From the NCBI RefSeq assembly GCF_003970925.1, contig NZ_RWJF01000001.1, positions 2,102,501-2,166,500 on the forward strand: DNA of 64,000 bases, read 5' to 3'. This document shows, in pieces, positions 31,090 through 38,951 of this stretch. How positions within the stretch are numbered: the stretch's first letter is position 1; every line of letters begins with the position of its first letter. Made by a program: the position numbers and the translations under genes. This DNA comes from Sphingomonas ginkgonis (GTDB taxonomy: Bacteria > Pseudomonadota > Alphaproteobacteria > Sphingomonadales > Sphingomonadaceae). Below the pieces are notes generated by a model, which saw nothing but the letters and a program-made list of their open reading frames with translations, did not search any database and was not told the DNA's origin.

Positions 31090-31114
31090 ACGCCTGTTCG
31101 GTTTTAACAGGTGT
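31090..31114 (+). terminator. Hairpin between purN and the precursor peptide gene
   Basis: Arms ACGCCTGTT and AACAGGTGT (one G-T pair) around a 7-base loop CGGTTTT. It could end purMN transcription or structure the leader of the small gene at 31147. The following bases contain few T residues, so termination is uncertain. Confidence 0.45.
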
Positions 31115-31146
31115 ATCCGTTTGCGTTGTATCGAAGGGGCTCGGTA

Positions 31147-31260
31147 ATGCAGAAGAAGGTGTGGCAGCGTCCGGAAGTGAAGACTCTCAGCGCCGGGTCG
31201 GCGGAGAATGGCACACTCAGGAATCGCGTGGACGGAGGTCCGCCAACCACTCGCTCATAA
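31147..31260 (+). CDS. Putative lasso-peptide-like precursor (37 aa)
   Basis: ATG with AAGGGG seven bases upstream, one of the better ribosome binding sites in the window, and TAA at 31258. The leader has Trp6-x-x-Pro9-x-Val11 and Gly17-x5-Thr23, a variant of the YxxPxL...GxxxxxT recognition pattern bound by lasso RRE proteins. The only Gly/Ala/Ser that has an acidic residue 6-8 positions on is Gly22, with Asp29. This predicts the core GTLRNRVDGGPPTTRS: an 8-residue Gly-Asp ring, an 8-residue tail and a C-terminal Ser. The cyclase gene starts 40 bases later, and a kinase of the type that phosphorylates terminal Ser lies next to it. The leader lacks Thr at -2 before Gly22, a deviation. Ring and cleavage site are inferred. 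Confidence 0.7.
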   Translation: MQKKVWQRPEVKTLSAGSAENGTLRNRVDGGPPTTRS

Positions 31261-31300
31261 GCCGGCCAGACACAGCAGGCGCTAGCGTCTGTCGCAACTT

Positions 31301-33073
31301 ATGAATCATGGTTCCGGCTGGTTCGTCGCAGCCGGTCCAGACGCCTGCGGCATTGTGCAGGCGAGCTTACCCGATTACCCGACCGGACAATTTCTCTTCT
31401 TCCGTGTCGCCGATCCTTCTATGGTGTCGGAGCGTCACGGCGTTACGGTGCTAGTCGACGGCCGCATCGACAACCGACGTGAGTTGCTTCACGCGCTTGG
31501 GCTCGCCGCCGACCTGACGAACGCCGGACTCGTCCTCAGTGCATGGCTCTGCTGGGGTGAGCAGACCATCGAACGTCTCCATGGCGACTTCGCGATCGTG
31601 GTTCACGATCTTGGCCGCCATAGCCTCTTCCTTGCGCGCGACATCTTCGGTCAGCGCTCGTTATTCTATCGGCTATTCGGCGACGGACTGGTCGTGGGGC
31701 CATCCTCTGCCGAACTGGCGAAGCTGGTCGGGTCGTGCGAGCCTGACATCCTCCATCTACTTCGCGAGGAGATCCTTGAAGCGGATGAGGGCGATTCAAC
31801 CAACTACCGCGAGGTTCGTCGTGTTCGTCCCGGCGAGATTTTGCGCTGGAACGGAGCCGTCTCGGCCACTCGCTACTGGCGTCCTCGGCTAGATCCATTG
31901 CCAATTGACGACGGTGAAGCGACAGAAGAGTACCGAAGCCTCCTCGATCAAGCGGTAGCGGCGCGCCTCCCTCGAGGCGGGACGGTCGCCTGTCATCTCA
32001 GCTCCGGCTTCGACAGTGCCGCCGTTGTCGCTACCGCTTCCCGGCTTGCAGGTAGCGGAAGGGTGCGCGCCTTCACGTCGGCGCCGTGGCCCGGCGACTT
32101 TACTGTGCCGAAGGACAGGGTCGCCGATGAGGCACCGATCGCCCGGGAGCTTTCGGCCGAGCTCGGGATCGCTCATCGCACCATTCGAGACAACGAAAGT
32201 CCGCTGACGCTCTGGCGACGCTACTCTGGCGTTTTCGAGATGCCGATCCGAAAGCCCTTCAACACGGCTTGGTGGACCGCGATCGCGCAGCAGGCAAGAG
32301 AGGGTGGATCTTCCGTTCTTCTGACCGGAGAAATGGGTAATCTCACGCTGAACTTCGGCGGGCCCCATGTCCTCGCCAATTACCTGTCTAGCCGCCGCTA
32401 TCTGGTCTGGCTCAGGGAGAGTCTGCTCGCGCTACGCCGCCCCGAATTCAGCTGGAAAGGCGTCGCGTTCAATTCGGTGGCACCGTTCCTGCCGTCGGCG
32501 CTGCGTCAACGTCTGACCGGAGACAATCTCGGCGCGGTGACTTTCCTGAGACGCGAGCACTGGGAGCGTGCCGGCATCAGCCCCGATTATAATTCTAGCC
32601 CGGAGTCGCGCCTCGACTACTTCCGACTGCTCGATTGGGGTCTTCATCGAAACAGCACTCGGACCTTGTTCGGACTGGACGAGCGCGACGCCATGGCCGA
32701 TCGCCGGATTGCCGAATTCGCCCTCCGCCTGCCGCCTGAACAATTCTTCCGGAACGGGCAGGCTCGCCCATTGGCGAAACGTGCCTTGGCTGACCGGTTG
32801 CCGCCTTACATCCTCGACGCGAAAACCCGGGGCCTCCAATCGGCGGACTGGGCGCTACGCCTCGATCGCGCGGCAGCAAGCGAAGCATTGGAGGAGATCA
32901 GCGCCAGCCATGCCGCCGTCGAGCTTTTCGATTTCGAGGCGATGCGCCAAGCGCTAAACAACTGGCCGGTGGCCGATTGGAATCGGCTGGACATTGTCAT
33001 GCGCTATCGAGTCGCTTTCGTCAGCGCGCTGGCCACGGGCTATTTCCTGCTCAGCTTAGAAGGGCGGCTTTAG
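31301..33073 (+). CDS. Asparagine-synthetase-like macrolactam cyclase (lasso C protein)
   Basis: 590 residues in the AsnB fold. An N-terminal Ntn-type domain (VTVLVDGRIDNRRELLHALG, LHGDFAIVVHDLGRHSLFLA, RDIFGQRSLFY) lacks the catalytic Cys at position 2, so it cannot hydrolyse glutamine. The C-terminal synthetase domain has the ATP-PPi loop SSGFDS at residues 234-239. This combination is typical of lasso cyclases, which adenylate an Asp or Glu side chain and close it on the peptide N-terminus. Codon use is less GC-biased than the flanking genes (TTA, GTA and CTA appear), hinting at acquisition. The last 23 bases overlap the convergent kinase gene. Confidence 0.85.
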   Translation: MNHGSGWFVAAGPDACGIVQASLPDYPTGQFLFFRVADPSMVSERHGVTVLVDGRIDNRRELLHALGLAADLTNAGLVLSAWLCWGEQTIERLHGDFAIVVHDLGRHSLFLARDIFGQRSLFYRLFGDGLVVGPSSAELAKLVGSCEPDILHLLREEILEADEGDSTNYREVRRVRPGEILRWNGAVSATRYWRPRLDPLPIDDGEATEEYRSLLDQAVAARLPRGGTVACHLSSGFDSAAVVATASRLAGSGRVRAFTSAPWPGDFTVPKDRVADEAPIARELSAELGIAHRTIRDNESPLTLWRRYSGVFEMPIRKPFNTAWWTAIAQQAREGGSSVLLTGEMGNLTLNFGGPHVLANYLSSRRYLVWLRESLLALRRPEFSWKGVAFNSVAPFLPSALRQRLTGDNLGAVTFLRREHWERAGISPDYNSSPESRLDYFRLLDWGLHRNSTRTLFGLDERDAMADRRIAEFALRLPPEQFFRNGQARPLAKRALADRLPPYILDAKTRGLQSADWALRLDRAAASEALEEISASHAAVELFDFEAMRQALNNWPVADWNRLDIVMRYRVAFVSALATGYFLLSLEGRL

Positions 33074-33968
33074 AGCGGGCGTGTTCGAGCAGCGCGCCGG
33101 CGTCCGCCCTCAAATGCCCAAGATCCCATCGGCGCTCGATCGTGAAGAGCTTGATGCGGCCAATCAGGCGGACGACGGCGGACCAGTGCTCCTGCGCGCT
33201 GCCGCTGCTCTCGACCAGGGCACCGCGATAGGTGTGGGCGAACAGGGCCTCGGCGGCTGCCACTCCCTCCAGCGGGGCGATGCGGAGTTGGTCGCCGCGA
33301 CCGAGCAGGTAGGCGGCGGCGAGCGGAATGCCGCGCTGCCCGGCCGCGGGTAGCGGAACGTCGAACTTGTCGTAGCTGTCGTCGCCCGAGAAGCTTCGAG
33401 CAAAGCCCTCGAGCGATCGCCCGCTCGCCTCGACCGCTTCGCGCCACAGCCGGAGCCGCGGAATGCCCGGGTAGGCGATCGGCGTTCCGTCGTCAGCGAA
33501 GCGGATGGCGCAGACATCGTCGGCGAGCACCCGGTAGCCCTGGTCGTAGAACCACCCGGCAAGGGTGGACTTTCCCGCACCGGACTCGCCGAAGAAGGCG
33601 ACCGCCTGTCCGTCGAGTTCCACCGCGTTGGCGTGGAGCGGGAAAATGCCGCGCTGGTGCAGTAGGACCCCGAAGGCCGAGCCGAGCAGAAAGAGCCGGA
33701 CATTGCCGGCGGGAGCACCGCTGAGTGGCGCCACACCGATCGTTCGCCCGTGATCGATGGTGAACGCCGCCGCGTCGCCGATCCCGAGCCGGGCGCCGGT
33801 CGGGGTCTTCGAGAACCCCACCTCGGTGACCTCCGCGACGGGCGGTTCAAGCCGGATCTCGACGTCAGTCGGGGCGCCCGATCCAGCCGGGAGTTCGGGG
33901 AGCGGGAGATCGCTCGCGATCTGCAGTCCGAAAAGAGAGTAGAGGTGGCGGCCTTGCGTGGCGGTCAT
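33051..33968 (-). CDS. HPr-kinase-like protein (putative lasso precursor kinase)
   Basis: 305 residues from the ATG at 33968. The N-terminal 110 residues are a beta-rich domain (LYSLFGLQIASDLPLPEL). The C-terminal domain has the HprK-type P-loop GESGAGKST (127-135) preceded by FPLHANAVELDGQAVAFF, and then RVLADDVCAIRF. HprK relatives in RiPP clusters, such as the paeninodin kinase, phosphorylate the C-terminal Ser of the precursor. The neighbouring precursor ends in Ser. Canonical HPr regulation needs a ptsH gene, which is not nearby. Its 3' end overlaps the cyclase 3' end by 23 bases, tail to tail. Confidence 0.82.
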   Translation of the reverse strand: MTATQGRHLYSLFGLQIASDLPLPELPAGSGAPTDVEIRLEPPVAEVTEVGFSKTPTGARLGIGDAAAFTIDHGRTIGVAPLSGAPAGNVRLFLLGSAFGVLLHQRGIFPLHANAVELDGQAVAFFGESGAGKSTLAGWFYDQGYRVLADDVCAIRFADDGTPIAYPGIPRLRLWREAVEASGRSLEGFARSFSGDDSYDKFDVPLPAAGQRGIPLAAAYLLGRGDQLRIAPLEGVAAAEALFAHTYRGALVESSGSAQEHWSAVVRLIGRIKLFTIERRWDLGHLRADAGALLEHARSKAALLS

Positions 33969-34066
33969 GCTCCAGTCGATGCCAGTTTCTTGTCGCTTTG
34001 GCATCCCTGGCGTGCAAGTCGCTGACTTGCCGCGGCTTCCCGGAACGGGCATGCGCGCCCGCTCCC

Positions 34067-35323
34067 ATGCCGATCGACTTCAATCACCTGCCCGGGGACG
34101 GGCCGCGCCCTGGTGCCCGCGAGGCCATTGCCATGTTCGCCGGGCTGATGGCGCTCAACGCGGTCGCCATGGACATCATGGTTCCCGCCCTGCCCGAAAT
34201 TGCCCGCGGGCTGCGGATCGCCAACGAGAATGACCGCCAGCTGGTGGTCATCGCCTATTTGCTCGGCTTCGGCTCGACCCAGCTCCTGTGGGGACCGCTC
34301 GCGGACCGGCTCGGGCGCAAGCCGATCCTCGCGGTCGGGGTCTTCTTCTATTCGCTGTTCGCGGTCGGGTGCGCGATGGCGACGAGCTTCCCGCTGCTGG
34401 TCGCCAGCCGCTTCGCGATGGGAATGGCGGCCGCGACGACCCGCGTGCTGGTCGTCGCGATGGTCCGCGACCTGTTCGAGCGCGAGGCGATGGCGCGGGT
34501 GATGAGCCTCGTCTTCATGACCTTCATGCTGGTCCCCGTGGTCGCGCCGAATCTCGGGCAGCTGATCCTCGCCTTCGCCTCGTGGCGGGCCATCTTCCTG
34601 ATCATGGCCGGCTACGGGATGCTGATGCTATTGTGGAGCTGGTTTCGCCTCCCCGAGACGCTGCATCCCGAGTATCGCCGCTCGCTTCATCCGGCGGAGA
34701 TCGGCGCGGGCATCCGCGGCGCGCTCGGCGAGCGCCAGTCGCTCGGCTACACGCTGGCGCTGACCGCGTTGTCGGGCTCGCTCACGCTGTACATCGCGAC
34801 TGTCCAGCAGATCGTCTACGACGTGTTCCGGGCGCCGCACCTGATCGGGCTGGTGTTCGCCGCGGTGGCAATCCCGATGGCGATCGCTTCCTTCCTCAAC
34901 AGCCGGCTGGTCGGCCGCGCGGGGTTGCGCCGGGTGGGCCACAGCGGGCTCATCCTCTATCTCGCCATCTCGCTCGTCCATCTCGGCGTGGTACTCGCCG
35001 GCGCGGAAGGACTGCCGCTGTTCGTCCTGCTGCAGGGCGCCTCCTTCTTCGCCTTCGCCTTCACCTCCGCCAACTTCGGCTCGCTGGCGATGGAGCATAT
35101 GGGCCCGATCGCCGGCACCGCCTCCTCGGTCCAAGGAGTGATCTCGACGGTCGGCGGCGCCGTGATCGGGCTAATCGCGGGGCGGCAGTTCGACGGAACG
35201 CTCGTGCCCTTCGTGGCGTCGGTCGCCCTCTGCTCACTCGTCGCCGCGGCGCTGGTGCTGCTGACCGACCGGCGCCAGCTGTTCGCCGGCAAGCAGTCGA
35301 CCGAAGCAGGGCTGCCGGCGTAG
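34067..35323 (+). CDS. MFS transporter, Bcr/CflA drug-resistance type
   Basis: 418 residues with twelve predicted membrane spans. Motif A of the family, GPLADRLGRKPILAVG, follows the second span. VPALPEIARGLRIANENDRQ and RFAMGMAAATTRVLVVAMVRD match the Bcr/CflA subfamily, which exports drugs by proton antiport. It is divergent from the kinase gene with 98 bases between. A role in exporting the predicted peptide is possible but not shown; lasso exporters are usually ABC proteins. Confidence 0.88.
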   Translation: MPIDFNHLPGDGPRPGAREAIAMFAGLMALNAVAMDIMVPALPEIARGLRIANENDRQLVVIAYLLGFGSTQLLWGPLADRLGRKPILAVGVFFYSLFAVGCAMATSFPLLVASRFAMGMAAATTRVLVVAMVRDLFEREAMARVMSLVFMTFMLVPVVAPNLGQLILAFASWRAIFLIMAGYGMLMLLWSWFRLPETLHPEYRRSLHPAEIGAGIRGALGERQSLGYTLALTALSGSLTLYIATVQQIVYDVFRAPHLIGLVFAAVAIPMAIASFLNSRLVGRAGLRRVGHSGLILYLAISLVHLGVVLAGAEGLPLFVLLQGASFFAFAFTSANFGSLAMEHMGPIAGTASSVQGVISTVGGAVIGLIAGRQFDGTLVPFVASVALCSLVAAALVLLTDRRQLFAGKQSTEAGLPA

Positions 35324-35384
35324 GCCTAGGGCGAACGGCCGTTAGGCCTGCCTGCCCCGACCTCCGATCAGCGGCACGGGATGC

Positions 35385-35404
35385 CCCTTCCTAACTGGGA
35401 AGGG
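35385..35404. terminator. Hairpin between the MFS gene and recA
   Basis: CCCTTCC and GGAAGGG pair over seven bases around a 6-base loop TAACTG, placed between two convergent stop codons (35323 and 35415). It has no T-tract on either strand, so it may act as a bidirectional transcript end stabiliser rather than a classical intrinsic terminator. Confidence 0.5.
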
Positions 35405-35414
35405 AAGACCCTGA

Positions 35415-36488
<1,074 letters not shown>

Positions 36489-36562
36489 GCCCCGATTCCT
36501 TTCGTCAACCGACCCGCCCGAGCGATGCGGTGAGCCGATGATGTACGCATTTCGTTCACCAA

Positions 36563-36577
36563 GAACAAGAGGGGAAC
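36563..36577 (-). promoter_or_regulatory. LexA (SOS) box upstream of recA
   Basis: GAAC-AAGAGGG-GAAC on the plus strand, i.e. GTTC-N7-GTTC read toward recA. This is exactly the alphaproteobacterial LexA operator. Its distance to the recA start codon (75 bases) fits overlap with the promoter. Regulation of recA by LexA is inferred from this. Confidence 0.85.
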
Positions 36578-36752
36578 GGCAGGGCGCAAAAAGTCCGAAA
36601 GGTCACACCATCGAGCGTCACGCGCAGAACTTGAGTCAACGACCGGAGCGGCGCGGAAAGCCGTCTGAGCGTTCGAACGAAGGTCCATGTCGTACCACCA
36701 TCTGGACCGAGCAAGGGCAGCCTAGCCGAGGACGACGGCGTAGGACAGTCCT

Positions 36753-37196
36753 TCAGCCGCGGCGGACCAGCACCACCCCGCCGAGCACCAGCAGTGCGCC
36801 GACCACCCGCATCGCGCTGACCGGCACCCGCGGCAGGCCGAGCGCGCCGAGATGGTCGAGGAGGAGCGCCATGATGACCTGCCCGGCGATGCCGATGGTG
36901 ATGAGCGAGGCGAGGCCGATCCGCGGCGCGGCATAGGCGGCGACCCCGACGAACAGGGCGCCGTAGAAGCCGCCGAGCCAGGCATACCAGGGAACGCCGC
37001 GAAGGTTGGCGAGGCCGCCGCGATCGCCGGTCACCAGCCAAACGGCGAGCAAGGCGGCGCCCCCGACCGCGAAGCTCACCAGCGCCGCGAGCACCGGGGA
37101 GCCGCCGGCGCGGGCGAGAATGGCGTTGGTCGGGGCCTGCGTGGCGAGCAGCCCGCCGCCGAGGAAGGCGAGAAGCATGATGACGATCGCGGGCAT
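36753..37196 (-). CDS. Small DMT-superfamily membrane protein (YdcZ/DUF606 type)
   Basis: 147 residues with five hydrophobic spans, beginning MPAIVIMLLAFLGGGLLATQ. Family features: QAPTNAILARAGGSPVLAAL, GGFYGALFVGVAAYAAPRIG and IGIAGQVIMALLLDHLG. The ATG at 37196 has AGGAG five bases upstream. Members are five-helix half-size transporters of unknown substrate. Alone between recA and the exported protein gene. Confidence 0.85.
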   Translation of the reverse strand: MPAIVIMLLAFLGGGLLATQAPTNAILARAGGSPVLAALVSFAVGGAALLAVWLVTGDRGGLANLRGVPWYAWLGGFYGALFVGVAAYAAPRIGLASLITIGIAGQVIMALLLDHLGALGLPRVPVSAMRVVGALLVLGGVVLVRRG

Positions 37197-37374
37197 GAAG
37201 GCTCCTGGCGGTGGTGCTGTGGGCGCATAGAGCAGGTTGAGGCGCCGCACGCGAGCATTGCGCGCACACCCGATTGGGCGGGCAAGGCGGATGCGCTATT
37301 CCCTGCCTCCCGGAGTAGCTCGTGTCCGTCCCGAGGCTGGACGGCGCGACGAGGCTAACGTGGGAGGGGCGACG

Positions 37375-37863
37375 ATGAAGTCATGGGTCTGGTCCTTGCT
37401 GCTGGCGATGCTCGCTGCGTCTCCAGCCAGCGCCGCTCCGCCCGGCTCGCCGCTGCTGGGGCGCTGGGCGGTCGAAGTGGACCGCCTGCCGCTCCCGCCC
37501 GCCGCGCGGCCGAAGAGCGTGACGATCAGCTTCGCCGTGCCGGCGCGCGGGCGATTGACAAGCGAGGTCGAGATCGTCGCGCCCGACGGGTCGGTCCGGC
37601 GGATGCGCTCCACCGCCGCGCTCGACGGGCCGGCGGTGAGCATCGCCGGCGACCAGACCGAGGCCGACAGCGCCGCGGTGCGGATGCCGGTGCCCGGCGT
37701 GGTCGTGCTCGCGCTCGGAAAAGCGAGGCACCCGGCCTCGACCCGGATCTACACGCTGGCGCGCGACGCCGCGACGATGGTCGAGACCGCCGTCTCGTGG
37801 GATGACGAGGGCCGACCGGTAGTCCGCACCAACTACTTCCGCCGGCTGCGCGACGCCCGATGA
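37375..37863 (+). CDS. Exported protein of unknown function (162 aa)
   Basis: Signal peptide MKSWVWSLLLAMLAASPASA with an Ala-rich cleavage site. The mature part is a small beta-rich domain (GRWAVEVDRLPLPPAARPKS, VTISFAVPARGRLTSEVEIV, RIYTLARDAATMVETAVSWD). I recognise no family. The start at 37375 is chosen because it begins the signal peptide. Its stop overlaps the start of the next gene (ATGA), so the two are coupled. Confidence 0.75.
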   Translation: MKSWVWSLLLAMLAASPASAAPPGSPLLGRWAVEVDRLPLPPAARPKSVTISFAVPARGRLTSEVEIVAPDGSVRRMRSTAALDGPAVSIAGDQTEADSAAVRMPVPGVVVLALGKARHPASTRIYTLARDAATMVETAVSWDDEGRPVVRTNYFRRLRDAR

Positions 37864-38570
37864 GCGAGGCCGGCGCCTCCCGCGCGATCGTCGTCGGGGC
37901 GAGCGGCGGGATCGGCGCCGCGCTGGCGCTGGCGCTGGAGGCGCGCGGCCATCACGTGGCGAGGCTGGCGCGGCACCCGGCGGATAGCGCGACTCTCGCG
38001 CTCGACCTCGAACGGGAGGACAGCATCGCCGCGGCGGCGGCGGCACTCGCGGGCCAAGCGCCGTTCGCGACGATCGTCGTCGCCACCGGGCTGCTCCACG
38101 AGGCGCGGACCCGCCCGGAGAAGGCGCTCCGCGATCTCGATCCCGGCGCGCTCGACACCTATTTCCGGGTGAATGCGACCGGGCCGGCGCTGGTCGCCAA
38201 GCATTTCGTCCCGCTGCTGCCGAAGCGGGGGCGAAGCTTGTTCGCGGCGCTGTCGGCACGGGTCGGGAGCATCGGCGATAACCGGCTCGGCGGCTGGTAC
38301 GGCTATCGCGCGTCGAAGGCGGCGCTCAACATGCTGGTTCGGACGCTGTCGATCGAGCTGCAGCGGACAAGGCCCGACTGCGTGTGCGTGACGCTCCATC
38401 CCGGCACGGTCGACACGCGCCTGAGCGCGCCCTTCCAGCGCGGAGTTGCGGCGGAGCGGTTGTTCGACCCGGAGCGCGCGGCGGCGCAGCTGCTCGCAGT
38501 TCTCGACGGCCTCACGCCCGCCGACAGCGGCGGGTGCTGGGACTGGGAAGGACGCCCTGTCCCGCCGTGA
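37860..38570 (+). CDS. Short-chain dehydrogenase/reductase
   Basis: 236-residue Rossmann SDR. Cofactor motif AIVVGASGGIGAALALALEA (TGxxxGIG type), active-site Ser in LFAALSARVGSIGDN and catalytic YxxxK in YGYRASKAAL. It continues with VCVTLHPGTVDTRLS and a C-terminal DWEGRPVPP, a pattern seen in the CsgA-like subgroup. NADP use is likely from the loop residues but not certain. The substrate is unknown. Coupled to the preceding exported protein gene. Confidence 0.88.
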   Translation: MSEAGASRAIVVGASGGIGAALALALEARGHHVARLARHPADSATLALDLEREDSIAAAAAALAGQAPFATIVVATGLLHEARTRPEKALRDLDPGALDTYFRVNATGPALVAKHFVPLLPKRGRSLFAALSARVGSIGDNRLGGWYGYRASKAALNMLVRTLSIELQRTRPDCVCVTLHPGTVDTRLSAPFQRGVAAERLFDPERAAAQLLAVLDGLTPADSGGCWDWEGRPVPP

Positions 38571-38596
38571 TGCCGGCGGTCAGGCGCTGGCGGCTA

Positions 38597-38836
38597 TCAG
38601 CGCGGAACTGCGGCGATCTTCGGGCTCGGGGTCGCGCCCTTGCGGCGGCCCATCGACCAGTTGGCCTGGAGCCGGACCTGCGGATTGGGCACGCACCAGA
38701 TCTCGCCGCCCTCGTCCATGCCGGTGACCCACAAAAGGTCAAACTCCGGGCCATAGTCGATCACCGCGAAGGCCTGCCCCGAGCCGCGCTCGAGAACGTG
38801 GACGGGAACGGGCGGATCGAGCTGGGTGAAGGACAT
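38597..38836 (-). CDS. Small hypothetical protein (79 aa)
   Basis: From the ATG at 38836: MSFTQLDPPVPVHVLERGSG, then IDYGPEFDLLWVTGMDEGGE and IWCVPNPQVRLQANWSMGRR. Beta-rich, soluble, no signal. The sequence looks conserved and biased like a real gene. I know no function. It lies 115 bases downstream of recG in the same direction and may be on its transcript. Confidence 0.75.
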   Translation of the reverse strand: MSFTQLDPPVPVHVLERGSGQAFAVIDYGPEFDLLWVTGMDEGGEIWCVPNPQVRLQANWSMGRRKGATPSPKIAAVPR

Positions 38837-38951
38837 GCCGGAAGAACCCGCTGCGGCCGGCTTCTGTTCCCGTGGCGTTCCGAACCTAGTGGCGAGATGA
38901 GACGGAACTGCGCCGGTGCAAGATTGGCAAGCGGTGGTCGCGCCCGAATCC

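Noticed and set aside
31301..33073. Reading the AsnB-like gene as a true asparagine synthetase
   Set aside because: The N-terminal Cys needed for glutamine hydrolysis is absent, and the gene follows a precursor-like ORF and faces an HprK-like gene; cyclase is the better call.
33051..33968. Classical HPr kinase/phosphorylase controlling sugar uptake
   Set aside because: No ptsH, EIIA or two-component genes of the usual alphaproteobacterial hprK locus are nearby; the neighbourhood points to peptide modification.
34067..35323. MFS gene as the dedicated exporter of the predicted peptide
   Set aside because: It belongs to the Bcr/CflA drug-efflux group, is divergently transcribed and has host-like composition; the link is only proximity.
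36554..36566. GTTC-N5-GAAC palindrome upstream of recA as the LexA site
   Set aside because: Wrong orientation and spacing for the alphaproteobacterial operator; the overlapping direct repeat GAAC-N7-GAAC fits exactly.
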